From Tautonia plasticadhaerens (GTDB lineage Bacteria > Planctomycetota > Planctomycetia > Isosphaerales > Isosphaeraceae), in NCBI RefSeq assembly GCF_007752535.1, contig NZ_CP036426.1, positions 2,232,001 through 2,296,000 on the forward strand: 64,000 bases of DNA, written 5' to 3'. Shown piece by piece: positions 8,796 to 18,700 of this stretch; position 1 is the stretch's first letter; each line of letters begins with the position of its first letter. Under the pieces are notes generated by a model. That model saw only the letters and a list, made by a program, of their open reading frames with translations, did no database searches and was not told the origin of the DNA. A program made the position numbers and the translations under genes.

Positions 8796-11378
8796 TCAGC
8801 AGGGGACGGGGGCGGGCAGTCCGTCGGCGTGGGGGAGCGGGATCCGGGAGGGGAGGTCGGCGAAGTGGGTCGGCCGGCAGAGGTAGAACCCCTGGCCGTA
8901 GTCGCAGCCGAGCTCCCGGAGCAGGGCGAGCTGGTCGGCCGTCTCGATCCCCTCGGCGACGACCCGGAAGCCGAGGATGGAGGCCAGCGCGGTGATCGTC
9001 CGGACGATCGAGGCGCGGTCGTCGGAGTGGACCAGGCCCTCGAGGAAGAAGCGGTCGATCTTCAGGAGGTCGAAGGGGAACTGGTGCAGGCAGGCGAGGG
9101 AGGAGTAGCCGGTGCCGAAGTCGTCGATCGCCAGGCGGAAGCCGGCCTCCCGGAGCCGGCCGAGGGTCTCCCGGGCGACGTCGACGTCCTGCATGACCGC
9201 CCCCTCGGTGATCTCCAGGTGGACCTCGGCCGGGTCGATGCCGGCCAGGCGGACGGTCCGGGTGAGCCGGCCGGCGAGGTCCGGCAGCAGCAGGTGCTGC
9301 CGGGCCAGGTTGACGCTCACCCCGGGGATCTTCCCCGACGGGGAGCGGGCCTCCTGCCTCGAGAGCTGGCCGAAGGCGCGGTCCAGGACGCGCTCCCCCA
9401 GCGGGACGATCAGCCCGCATTCCTCGGCGATCGGGATGAACTCCCCGGGCGAGATCGGGCCCAGCTCCGGGTGCTCCCAGCGGACCAGGGCCTCGACGCT
9501 GACGACCTCCCCGGTGTCGAGGCGGGCGATCGGCTGGTAATGCAGCGAGAGCTGGTCCTGCTCGATCGCCTGGCGGAGCCCCTGTTCCAGCTGCATCCGG
9601 CGCCGGACCCGCCGCCTCATGGACTCGTCGAAGACGGCCAGGCTGCCCCGGCCGGCCGACTTGGCCTCGTACATCGCCGTGTCGGCGTCCCGGAGCAGGT
9701 CCTCGGCGCGCTCGTAGTGGGCGTCATCCAGGGCGATGCCGATGCTGGCGGTCGAGACGACGCGGAAGGACTTGATGAGGTAGGGCTCGGAGAGGACCGC
9801 CAGCAGCCTCCGGGCGACCGGGACGGCGTCCGAGGGGGAATGGAGCCCCTCCAGGAGCACGACGAACTCGTCGCCGCCGATGCGGGCGGCGGTGCCGGAG
9901 CAGAGCCGGAGCACCTCGTCCCGGGTCCGGAGGTTGGCCCTCAGCCGGGCGGCGATCTCGACGAGCAGGGCGTCCCCGGCGTCGTGGCCGAGGCTGTCGT
10001 TGACGATCTTGAAGCGGTCGAAGTCCAGGAATAGCAGGGCGAAGCCGAGGCCCGGTCCCTGCCGCCGGGACCGGATCACCCGTCGGAGCCTGCGGAGCAG
10101 CGCGTCCCGGTTGGGCAGCCGGGTCAGCCGGTCGAGACGGGCCGCCCTCCGGAGCTGGCGGCGGAGGCGGACCCGGTCGGTCACGTCCCCCACCGAGCCG
10201 ACGAAACGGACGGGTCGCCCGCGATCGTCCCAGACGGCCTGCCCCCGGGAACGGAACCAGCGATCCCCCCCCGAGACGCCCCGGACGCGATATTCGACGT
10301 CGTAGGGGGCCCGACGCTCCAGGTGCTCCCGGATCGCCGACCGGACCCGATGCCGGTCGTCGGGGTGGACCCGGTCGAGGAAGGAGGCGACCAGGGGGCC
10401 CGCCTCCCGGGAATCCTCCGAGATGCCGAGCATCCGGCGGAGGCGGCCGGAGAAATACAGGGTGTCGGTGCCGAGGTCCCAGTCCCAGATCCCCTCGTCC
10501 GCGCCGTCGACGGCCAGGGCATAACGCCGCTCGCTCCGGGAAAGCCGGTCGAGGTAGACGAGCTTGCTCCGCTGGGAGACCGCGACGCCGACCCCGGCCA
10601 GGCCGCTGACCATCAGTGCGGCGGCGCAGGAGAACCAGAAGGCGTGCCTCATGCTCCGGCATCGGGCCTCGAAGACCTCCCCCTCGATGTCCACGGCCAC
10701 GAGGCACTCCAGGCGGCCGTCGTCGTGTCGCAGGGGGACCCAGGCCGAGAAGAAGGTGCCCCAGTCGTCGTCATAGGGCTCGGGGGAGACGTAGGGCTCC
10801 CCCGAGGCGGCGGCCCGGGCGAGCCCCGCAGGCGCCCCCGTGTAGGGCTCCCCAAGGCCGGCCTGGTCGACCACGCCGTCGCCGTCGGTGTCCTCGGGGA
10901 GGCCGGTGTCGACGACGAACCGCAGCTCGTCCCCGACGGCCCGGAGGGTGTAGATGTAGCGGAGGTGCCCGGCGGCCCCCACCATCTCCCGGAGCGGCGC
11001 GACAACCCTCAGGTACTCGGGCCCGTTCTGCTGGCCGGCCCGGGTCAGCCGGGCATGGGCGTCGGGGTCGATCCTGAGGGCGGCCAGCCGGGCGACGGTG
11101 AGCAGATCCTCGTCGACGGTGTGCCGGAAGGCGCGATAGGCGGTCGAGTAGCAGGTCCAGGCGCAGGCCAGCGAGCCGACCAGCAGCAGGAGGCCGGCGA
11201 CCGTCCCCTGGAGGGCCGGGGGGACGCGGTGCAGTCGCCGGCCGAGGCCCTCCAGCGGGCCGGAGGCGGGCCCGGAGCGGCGAGACCGGACGCCCTCGGG
11301 GCCCGGGTCTCCCCTCGGGAACTCCGGCAGTCCGAGCCGGGTCAAGGGGAAGCGTTCCGGCCGGTCGTCATCGCCCAT
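8796..11378 (-). CDS. Membrane PAS-GGDEF-EAL protein (cyclic-di-GMP synthesis/hydrolysis)
   Basis: The 860-residue protein has a first membrane helix after a basic N-terminus (about 60-80), an extracytoplasmic region, a second helix (about 255-275), a PAS domain (about 290-415), GGDEF and EAL domains. GGDEF is intact (RIGGDEF) and follows an unusual short insertion with a Cys (EVLRLCSG). The EAL domain keeps the metal and catalytic signatures SVEALVRW, EITE, DDFGTGYSSL, LKIDR and VVAEGIET, so both diguanylate cyclase and phosphodiesterase activity are possible. The extracytoplasmic part contains a DTDGDGVVD loop resembling a calcium site. The ATG at 11378 is preferred over longer frames because GGGGAG lies 8 nt upstream. 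Confidence 0.93.
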   Translation of the reverse strand: MGDDDRPERFPLTRLGLPEFPRGDPGPEGVRSRRSGPASGPLEGLGRRLHRVPPALQGTVAGLLLLVGSLACAWTCYSTAYRAFRHTVDEDLLTVARLAALRIDPDAHARLTRAGQQNGPEYLRVVAPLREMVGAAGHLRYIYTLRAVGDELRFVVDTGLPEDTDGDGVVDQAGLGEPYTGAPAGLARAAASGEPYVSPEPYDDDWGTFFSAWVPLRHDDGRLECLVAVDIEGEVFEARCRSMRHAFWFSCAAALMVSGLAGVGVAVSQRSKLVYLDRLSRSERRYALAVDGADEGIWDWDLGTDTLYFSGRLRRMLGISEDSREAGPLVASFLDRVHPDDRHRVRSAIREHLERRAPYDVEYRVRGVSGGDRWFRSRGQAVWDDRGRPVRFVGSVGDVTDRVRLRRQLRRAARLDRLTRLPNRDALLRRLRRVIRSRRQGPGLGFALLFLDFDRFKIVNDSLGHDAGDALLVEIAARLRANLRTRDEVLRLCSGTAARIGGDEFVVLLEGLHSPSDAVPVARRLLAVLSEPYLIKSFRVVSTASIGIALDDAHYERAEDLLRDADTAMYEAKSAGRGSLAVFDESMRRRVRRRMQLEQGLRQAIEQDQLSLHYQPIARLDTGEVVSVEALVRWEHPELGPISPGEFIPIAEECGLIVPLGERVLDRAFGQLSRQEARSPSGKIPGVSVNLARQHLLLPDLAGRLTRTVRLAGIDPAEVHLEITEGAVMQDVDVARETLGRLREAGFRLAIDDFGTGYSSLACLHQFPFDLLKIDRFFLEGLVHSDDRASIVRTITALASILGFRVVAEGIETADQLALLRELGCDYGQGFYLCRPTHFADLPSRIPLPHADGLPAPVPC

Positions 11379-11671
11379 CGGATTCTCCCCGCCCCCGCCC
11401 CGCGCTCGCACCGCCATCGAATCCCCGCCCGGGCCGAGTTCGGTCCCGGGGGGTGGACCCGGGACCGAACTCGGCCGGGATCCGGAGACGGTCCGACTCC
11501 GGAGGCCGGGGCGCCCCCCCAAGGGTCTTCTAGCTCATGATCGCCACCCCCGGCGGGATCCCCACCTCGAGGGCCGCCCGGCCGGCCCCTCCGGTTCGCG
11601 TCCGGGGGGCCGGGGGTGTACACTCGACGGTGCGGGACGGGAGGCGGGAGGCGGCCGGAGGCGTGCGAGCG

Positions 11672-12220
11672 ATGGGGATCGGATCGGCCCGGGGGCTCGG
11701 GGTCGCCCTGGTCGGGTACCGGGGGACGGGGAAGTCGACCGTCGGCCGGATCGTGGCCGATCGGCTCGGCTGGGCGTTCGAGGACGCCGACGAGGTGCTG
11801 GAACGCCGGGTCGGCCGGCCGATCGCCTCGATCTTCTCCGAGCGGGGCGAGCCCGCCTTCCGGGACCTGGAGGCCGGGACGCTCCGGGAGCTGACCGCCC
11901 GGTCCCGGCTGGTGATCGCCACCGGGGGGGGCGTGGTGCTCCGGGAGGAGAACCGGGAAGTTCTGCGGGCGTTCGGGTTCGTCGCCTGGCTCTCGGCCCG
12001 CCCCGGGACGATCGTCGACCGCCTCCGGGCCGACCCCGCCGGCCGGCCCGCCCTGACCGCCGCCGGGCTGTTGGGGGAGGTGGCCGAGGTGCTCGGCCGC
12101 CGGGAGGCGCTCTACCGGGAGCTGGCGGGGGCCGAGGTCGACACCGAGGGCCGATCCCCCGGGCAGGTCGCCGAGGCGGTGCTGGCCGCCCTCCCCGGTT
12201 CGTATCGCGAAGGGCCCTGA
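11672..12220 (+). CDS. aroK: Shikimate kinase
   Basis: The 182-residue product phosphorylates shikimate at the 3-hydroxyl with ATP, in the pathway to chorismate and aromatic amino acids. It shows the P-loop GYRGTGKST (about 12-20), the shikimate-binding DADEVLERR segment, the GGG loop (ATGGGVVL) and a lid-region arginine (DPAGRP). The length fits the family. The ATG at 11672 is chosen because the P-loop follows at normal distance; GGAGG lies about 11 nt upstream. The longer frame from 11537 adds low-complexity residues only. The prepilin peptidase gene starts 50 bp downstream on the same strand and may be co-transcribed. Confidence 0.95.
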   Translation: MGIGSARGLGVALVGYRGTGKSTVGRIVADRLGWAFEDADEVLERRVGRPIASIFSERGEPAFRDLEAGTLRELTARSRLVIATGGGVVLREENREVLRAFGFVAWLSARPGTIVDRLRADPAGRPALTAAGLLGEVAEVLGRREALYRELAGAEVDTEGRSPGQVAEAVLAALPGSYREGP

Positions 12221-12270
12221 CCGCGCCGCCCCCCGTCTCGAATCGAAGCCCCCTTCCGGGACCGATCGCC

Positions 12271-13218
12271 GTGATCTGGACCTTGCACGCCATCCTTCTG
12301 CCGCTGATCTTCGTCACCGGGACGCTGGTGGGCAGCTTCTCGAACGTCTGCATCTACCGATTGCCCTGGGAGAAGAGCGTCATCTGGCCGCCCTCGTGCT
12401 GCCCGAGGTGCCTGGCGACCATCCGGGCGAGGGACAACGTGCCGGTGCTCGGCTACCTGACGCTCCGGGGCCGGTGCCGGGAGTGCGGCGCGACCTTCTC
12501 GGGGCGGTACGCGGCGATCGAGCTGCTGGTGGGCCTGCTGTTCGTGGCCGTCTACGCCGTGGACGTGATGGCCGAGCCCAGGCTCATGTACGGCGGGGAG
12601 CTGGCGCTGGCCCTGGCGAGCGCCGCCTACCACGCGGGCCTGGCGACCCTGCTGGTGGTGGCGACCTTCATCGACTACGACTACGAGATCATCCCCGACT
12701 CGGTCACGGTGACCGGCATGGTCCTCGGCCTGGCCGTCGGGGCGATTGTGCCGGAGATCCGGATGGAGCCGGGCCGGGCGGAGTCGACCCTGGGGGGGCT
12801 GGGGACGGGGGTGCTGGGCCTGGTGGTGGGTGGGGGGGTGATCTACGCGGTCCGGCTCCTCGGCTGGGTCCTCTTCCGCAAGGAGGGGATGGGCCTGGGG
12901 GACGTGACGCTGGTGGCCATGATCGGCGGCTTCCTCGGCTGGCAGGCGACGCCGCTGGTGCTCTTCCTGGGGGCGATCGTGGGCCTGGTGCACGGGGGGA
13001 TCCGGCTGGCCCTGATCCTGGGAGACCGCCTCGCCGGCCGGCCGGCCCGGACCTCGGCGATCCCCTTCGGCCCGTACCTGAGCCTGGCGGCCCTGATCCT
13101 GATGCTCGGTTGGCGATGGCTCTGGCCGGGATGGCTGGGGGAGCTGTTCCGGACGTACGCCGAGGTCGGGGAATTCCTGCTCGGCATGCTGCTGGACATG
13201 GCCTTCGGCGGGGGATGA
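12271..13218 (+). CDS. Prepilin peptidase (A24 family)
   Basis: The 315-residue polytopic membrane protein cleaves prepilin-type leader peptides and probably N-methylates the new N-terminus. The N-terminal domain has the two CxxC pairs of the bifunctional enzymes (Cys44/47 and Cys69/72). The peptidase part has its two catalytic Asp residues in FIDYDYEIIPD (Asp135) and GMGLGDVTL (Asp211). About eight hydrophobic segments fit the family. The start is a GTG at 12271. No pilin or secretion genes are adjacent, so its substrates (type IV pilus or type II secretion pseudopilins, including planctomycete prepilin-like DUF1559 proteins) must be encoded elsewhere. Confidence 0.95.
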   Translation: MIWTLHAILLPLIFVTGTLVGSFSNVCIYRLPWEKSVIWPPSCCPRCLATIRARDNVPVLGYLTLRGRCRECGATFSGRYAAIELLVGLLFVAVYAVDVMAEPRLMYGGELALALASAAYHAGLATLLVVATFIDYDYEIIPDSVTVTGMVLGLAVGAIVPEIRMEPGRAESTLGGLGTGVLGLVVGGGVIYAVRLLGWVLFRKEGMGLGDVTLVAMIGGFLGWQATPLVLFLGAIVGLVHGGIRLALILGDRLAGRPARTSAIPFGPYLSLAALILMLGWRWLWPGWLGELFRTYAEVGEFLLGMLLDMAFGGG

Positions 13219-13327
13219 TCGGTCGAGGGCGGCCGGATTCCGGCCAAGGGAACCGGATCTGCTGCGAAGAGCACCCGGGGACGGCCGATTCGTCGGGGAC
13301 GGGCATCGGGACAAGGAGCACGCGGCC

Positions 13328-13714
13328 ATGACCTCTCCATATCGGCGCCGCAAGCCGTCGCTGATCCGCAACCTCTGGATCTACCGCCACCTGGTGGCGG
13401 TCGCCTTCGTGCTGGGGGTGCTGCTCTGGTTCGTGGTGATCAACGGCCAGTCGGTGCAGGTGACCTTTCCGTTCGGCCTGGGGACCCTGACCAGCTCGAC
13501 CGGCATCCTGATCCTGCTCAGCGCGATGGCAGGGGCCTTGCTGGCGATGCTGGCGATGGGGGTGCTCGTCGCCCTCCGGCGGCTCAAGGCCGGGGCCGGG
13601 ATGGCCGACGTAGAGAAAGAGGCCGGAGTCTTCGACGACGACCTGCCCCCGTCGGACTACGCCGCCAACGCGCCGGAGGGCCTCGACGACGCCCCCTGGT
13701 CGGGCGGGCGCTGA
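13328..13714 (+). CDS. LapA-domain small membrane protein
   Basis: The 128-residue protein has two hydrophobic helices (about 20-42 and 55-84) joined by a short polar loop with an INGQSVQVTFPFG segment, the layout of the LapA/DUF1049 family linked to lipopolysaccharide assembly in other bacteria. A basic N-terminus (YRRRKPSLIRN) points to N-in topology, and the C-terminal 35 residues are acidic and probably cytoplasmic. It lies 109 bp after the prepilin peptidase on the same strand. The family assignment rests on the hydrophobic pattern and is moderate. Confidence 0.75.
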   Translation: MTSPYRRRKPSLIRNLWIYRHLVAVAFVLGVLLWFVVINGQSVQVTFPFGLGTLTSSTGILILLSAMAGALLAMLAMGVLVALRRLKAGAGMADVEKEAGVFDDDLPPSDYAANAPEGLDDAPWSGGR

Positions 13715-13760
13715 GCCGGGCCGAGGGGAGGGCGGGGTTCGGCGTGGCCCGGATCCGGGC

Positions 13761-13772
13761 CGGTTCGAACCG
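13761..13772. promoter_or_regulatory. Perfect 12-bp palindrome upstream of the lipoprotein gene
   Basis: CGGTTCGAACCG is a perfect palindrome 73 bp before the lipoprotein ATG, flanked on both sides by GATCCGGG direct copies. It could be an operator or part of a transcript-end structure; nothing more can be said from sequence. Confidence 0.35.
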
Positions 13773-13844
13773 ATCCGGGTCGGGTCGGGGCCCGGCCGCA
13801 ATTCCGTCCGATTCCCCCGGACCACCGAGCCCAGGGCGCCGCTC

Positions 13845-14504
13845 ATGATTCCCCCTCGACGATGCCGGAGGCCGCTGGCGGCGACGCTGGCCGCCCTGCT
13901 GCTGATGTCGGCCGTCGGCTGCGCCCGGTCCGGCCAGCTCCTGGCGTTGAATCCGCGGAGGAGCTCGATCCGGGAGCAGCTCAGCCGCCTGGAGTTCCAG
14001 AACCAGCAGCTCAGGGACGAGCTGAAGGTCGCCCGGGATGAGACCCAGAAGCTGGCCGGCGACCTGAGGCTCGCCGAGATCGACCGCCAGGATCTGCAAC
14101 GGAAGGTCGACAGCTACCGGACCCAGCTCGGCAGAGCGGGGCAGGGGGCCGGCGACCCGTACGAGCTGGCCCGCCCGGCCCCCGACCAGGAGGGCCCGGA
14201 GGCCCGGTCGACCCGGCCGGCCTCCCGACCCCCGAGCGCGGCGCCATTCACCCGGATCCCGAACCCGTCGACGATCGACGTCACGCCCCCCCCCGGCCCC
14301 TCGGCCGAGGGCTCCTTCGGCTTCGGCTCCCCCCGGTCCCCCTCCTACGAGGACCGGACTCGGCCGTACATCGAGCCCCCGCCGGTCCGGTACTTCGACC
14401 TCAGCCCCTCGGCCAGTCGGGCGGACGTCGGCCTCAGCTCCCGGGCGGGAGGCTCGAACTGGTCTCCCCTGGCCCGGGGTTCCGGGTCGAGCGCCCTGGA
14501 CTGA
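13845..14504 (+). CDS. Coiled-coil lipoprotein of unknown function
   Basis: The 219-residue product starts with a basic, hydrophobic signal ending in a lipobox (SAVGC, Cys at about 26), so it should be lipidated and anchored to a membrane from the outside. Residues about 40-95 form a charged coiled coil (LEFQNQQLRDELKVARDE and onward). The remainder is Pro/Ser/Arg-rich and predicted disordered. No enzyme motif is visible. A structural or tethering role is inference. It is the last gene of the plus-strand run that begins at aroK. Confidence 0.8.
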   Translation: MIPPRRCRRPLAATLAALLLMSAVGCARSGQLLALNPRRSSIREQLSRLEFQNQQLRDELKVARDETQKLAGDLRLAEIDRQDLQRKVDSYRTQLGRAGQGAGDPYELARPAPDQEGPEARSTRPASRPPSAAPFTRIPNPSTIDVTPPPGPSAEGSFGFGSPRSPSYEDRTRPYIEPPPVRYFDLSPSASRADVGLSSRAGGSNWSPLARGSGSSALD

Positions 14505-14712
14505 GCCCGGATCGCCCGCCGGTCGTACGGTCGGCGGAGTGGTCCAGCCTCCCCCGGCAGCCACCCGGTGGGCATGGCCGACCGCACGGGGGCCGGGGGA
14601 GGGCCGTCGAGGCCGGGCTGACGCCCACCGTTGCCCCCCCGGGGCGCAGGGCCCCGTGCTCGCCAGGGCCGAAGGTGGGGGCCTCCTCCCTGATCGGGTC
14701 GCCGGGGGGCGA

Positions 14713-15531
14713 TCAGTTGCGGCGGCGCGGTCGGAGGCGGGCGGCGAGGCCGAGCGCGCCGATCCCGGCCAGGACGATCGACCCGGGCTCGGGGATGACG
14801 ACCGAGGCGGTCGGGGTGCCGACGCCGAGGTTATCGATAGAGCCGCTGAACTCTCGGCGTTCGTCGAGGGTCGGGAGGACGGAGATCATCGAGAGGCTGA
14901 CGAAGGAAAGCGTGTCGTCGGTGATGCTGCCGGGGAGGAGGAGAGTCTGGATCAGGGCGTCGTCGACGTAGAAGCCGACGGCCCGGGCGCCGAAGTCGAT
15001 CGACATCTTCAGGGTGAAGTACGAGCCCAGTCCGCCGGTCGTGGAGAAGGTGTCGCCGGAGGACACCGAGCCGACGATCGTGCCGTTGGAGGAGACGTAG
15101 ACGTCGGCGAGGAGGTCGAAGTCGTTGGCGAAGGCGGAGAGGTTGACGCTCACGGAGTCGTCGGCAGTCGTGCCGCCGGTGGAGCGATCGAGGCGGACGT
15201 CGGCGACGACGTCGATGACATCCATCCCGGGGGCGGCGGTGAACCCGATCGCCTTGTCGAAGGCCGAGAAATACAGGCCGCCGAGATCCTCCAGCCCGGC
15301 CCCCAGGATCTCGACCGCCTGGTCGCCGGAGGAGGGGTTCGAGGTGGAGACGATCCCGGCCCCCGGGCCAGCGATGGCGGAGAAGCCGTCCTGGCCGTCG
15401 AGCAGGCCGGCGGTGAACACGGGCTCCTCGAAGCCGGTCTCATAGAGGACCTCGGCCGCCGCGGGGGCGGCGGGGAGCGCGAGCAGGGCGGCGAGGGCGA
15501 GGAGCGGTGCGGGGCGTCGACGCGTCATCAT
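14713..15531 (-). CDS. PEP-CTERM protein
   Basis: The 272-residue secreted protein has an N-terminal signal peptide (about 1-26) and the classical PEP-CTERM tail: VIPEPGSIVLAGIGALG, a hydrophobic helix and a basic end (RLRPRRRN). Such tails are sorting signals processed by the exosortase system. The body is Gly/Ser/Asp-rich and looks like a beta-sandwich of the LamG/concanavalin type (LKMSIDFGARAVGFYVDD), but no catalytic motif is seen. The ATG at 15531 is preferred over a preceding TTG, with GGAG 8-9 nt upstream. No exosortase gene lies in this window. It is 173 bp beyond the stop of the two-lobed protease-like gene, on the same strand. Confidence 0.88.
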   Translation of the reverse strand: MMTRRRPAPLLALAALLALPAAPAAAEVLYETGFEEPVFTAGLLDGQDGFSAIAGPGAGIVSTSNPSSGDQAVEILGAGLEDLGGLYFSAFDKAIGFTAAPGMDVIDVVADVRLDRSTGGTTADDSVSVNLSAFANDFDLLADVYVSSNGTIVGSVSSGDTFSTTGGLGSYFTLKMSIDFGARAVGFYVDDALIQTLLLPGSITDDTLSFVSLSMISVLPTLDERREFSGSIDNLGVGTPTASVVIPEPGSIVLAGIGALGLAARLRPRRRN

Positions 15532-15704
15532 CAAAGTCTCCGTTGCGAGCGTCGTCGTCGACCGTCCGGCCGATCGGGTCGACGAGGGGGAGGGGGCCGG
15601 GGGGTCGGGCCGTCGGCGGCCCGGGGGTCGAGGGCCCCGGCCGGGCGGGGGAACGGCCCCCCGCCCTCGGGATCGGGATCGGGATCGGGGCGGCGGCGGG
15701 TCGG

Positions 15705-18700
15705 TCAGCGTCGGGTGAGCCGGAGCCGCTCGGCCAGGCCCCGGGGGTCAGCCGCTTCGGCCCGCCCGTCGAGGCTGGAGATCGGGGCTCGGGTCCGGGA
15801 GTCTCCCACCTGATTGGGGGTTCGCCGGGAGATCGGGGCCGTCGGGTCGGGGGCGGGGGGAGCTGGCCGGGGCCCGTCCCGGCCCTCGGCCCGGAGGGCC
15901 GGTCGATCGGCCGAGGCGGCGTCGATCGACTCCCGGTGTGGGACGCGGGCGGCGGGCCGAGAGGGGAGGGTCGGCCCGGCCCCGGCTCCGGCCCAGGGGC
16001 CGTTCGGGGACGTCGGCGTCGGGGTCGGCGACCCTCCGGGGAGGGTGAGCAGGCCTCCCCGGGCCCGATCGAGGAGGAATTCACCCCACCTGCGGTCGAG
16101 GCCCAGGGGGGCGGCGAGACCTCCCCGGGGGGTCGAAGCCGGGCCATCCCCGAGGAAGCCATCGCCCCCTCCGGAGGGGGAATCGAATTCGAGGCGGACC
16201 GCGTCGATCAGCGAGGTGCGGTCGCCCCCGAGGCGGTTGATGCCCACGAAGCCGATCGTGTGGATTCCGGCATCGAGGCTCAGCAGCAGCTCCACCTCCT
16301 GATACGACGCGCCGCCCGGCTCGACCCGGGCCACCTCCACCCCGTCGACCGTCACCGCGAAGTCATGCCCCGGGCCGAGCCGCGAGTTCACCCGCGCCGC
16401 CGCGCGGAAGCTGAGCCGGTAGACGCCCGACTCCGCCACCTCCACCGGCTGCGAGAACCGCCCGACCCGCTGCAGGAAGGCCACCTGGTCCCCCTCGGGC
16501 GCCGTCGGGTTGCCCGCCGTGAAGCCCGAGCCGTCGGCCGCCACCCCCGAGTCTCCCGTGAAGGACCACGGCGTCCCCGCCGGCCGGTAGATGAACGAGT
16601 TGAAGACGTCTTCCGGCCCGGCCTCGGGGGCCTCGAAGCCGCCCCCCAGCAGCGTCCCCGGTACGGCCCTCGCCAGGGACACCGCGTCGATCAGCGAGGT
16701 GCGGTCGCCCCCGAGGCGGTTGATCCCCTCGAAGCCGATCGCATGAGTCCCGGCTTCGAGCCGCAGCAGCAGTTCCACCGGCTGGTACGATGTGCCGGCC
16801 GGCTCGATCAGGGCCACCCGCACCCCGTCGACTGTCACCGCGAAGTCGTGACCGACTCCCCCCCGCGAATTGGCCCGCTGCGCCGCGCGGAAGCTGAGCC
16901 GGTAGACGCCCGACTCCGCCACCTCCACCGGCTGCGAGAACCGCCCGACCCGCTGCAGGAAGGCCACCTGGTCCCCCTCGGGCGCCGTCGGGTTGCCCGC
17001 CGTGAAGCCCGAGCCGTCGGCCGCCACCCCCGAGTCTCCCGTGAAGGACCACGGCGTCCCCGGCGGGCCCTCGATGAACGAGCCGAAGACGCCGGGCGGC
17101 CCGGCCTCCGGGGCCTCGAAGCCGTCGTCGATGAGCCGGGAGGCCCCCGGCTCCAGGTCGACCCGCTCGAACCGGCTGTGCGAGATCGGCAGATAGCCGG
17201 GGACGAGGATGGTCGAGCCGTCGTCGGTGGCCGGCAGGCCGTCGGGGATCAGCCGGAGTTCGTCGTCGTCGTCGGGGCCGCCGCCGTCGAGGGAGATCAG
17301 GACGGCGGTCGAGGGGGCGACGGCGAAGCGGTCGTCCCCCGGGCCGGTCGCGACGGAGAGGGATTCGAGGCCCGAGTGGGTGATCGTCAGCGGCAGGGTC
17401 GGGGGTTCGACGACCTCGTCGAACTCGGGGGTGAGGTTGAGGATCATCGTGCCGACGCCGTCGGCCGAGTCCCGGAAGTCGAAATAGACCTGGGAGAAGT
17501 AGCCGTCCCGGTCCGAGCCCGGCAGGCCGAGCAGCGGGGGGAGGACCTTCGCCGCCCAGCCGCTGGTGAGGAAGTCCATGCCGAAGACGCCGTCGATTCG
17601 GGGGCCGTCCTCGACCTCGATGTCCAGCACCCCGACGAGCAACTCGGTCCAGACCAGCTCGGCGCCGTCCTCGGTGGCGACCGCGGCCTGGTCGACGGCG
17701 ACCAGCGGGATCGAGGAGGTGCCGCCGATGCCGCCGACCTCGATGAAGTCCAGCGCCTCGTCGTCGAGGGTCCCGTTGCCGTTCTTGTCCAGGCCCAGCT
17801 CGATGGCGAGGTCCGTCGAGATGAGCGAGAGTTGGGCGCCGGTGTCCAGCAGGAACTCGCCGGTGGCGGCGTGGCCGTCGTCCCGGGCCTCGACGGTCAG
17901 GAAGGGCAGGGGGGCGAAGGTCGGCAGCGGGTCGTCGCCGACCCGGCCGTCGTGGGGGAAGTCGACGAGCCGCAGCGGGACGCTCCGGGGGTGTTCGAGG
18001 CCGTGGGGGAGCGCCCCGGAGAACTCGACGCCGATGGACAGATCTTCCGCTTCGAGCGGCTCGGACCAGCCGCTCATGTCCAGCTCGACGACCTTGTCGA
18101 CCATCGTCGGCATGCCGATGATGCCGAAGGGGCCGAGGAAGCTGAAGCTGACGCTGGAGCTGTAGAGCAGCCGGGCGTCGGGGATCGTGTTCCGGACGCC
18201 GCTCCGGCCGGCGTAGTCGAACCGGTACGGGGCCGAGACGTCCATCGGCGTGAAGCCGGAGACCCCCTGCTCGAGGTAGTCGCCGTCGTCGACGATCCCG
18301 TTCTCCTCCAGCTCCGAGGCGGCGAAGTCGACGATCAGCAGGCCCGTGGCCCCGGTGTCGAGCAGCAGTTGGTTGAGGAAGAACGGCCCGAGGCTCTGGT
18401 CGCCCGGGGGCCGGGCCTCGTCGATCACCTCGACGGTCACCAGGGGCTGCTGGATGGCGACGTTGTCCGACCGGCCGAGGAAGACCTCGTCCCGGGCGTC
18501 CCGGGGGTCGTCGTAGATGCGGAGCACCCCGTCGGTCACCTCGACGGCCTGGGGGACGTCCCCCTCCCCGACCACCTGGAGCGCGTCGACCCCGGCCCCC
18601 CCGCCGATCAACTCGACCTCGAGCGGCCGGCCCAGGCCGGCGATGTAGCGGTCGAGTCGCACCGTGTCGGCGCCGTCCTGCGAGACGTCGATCCCCAGGT

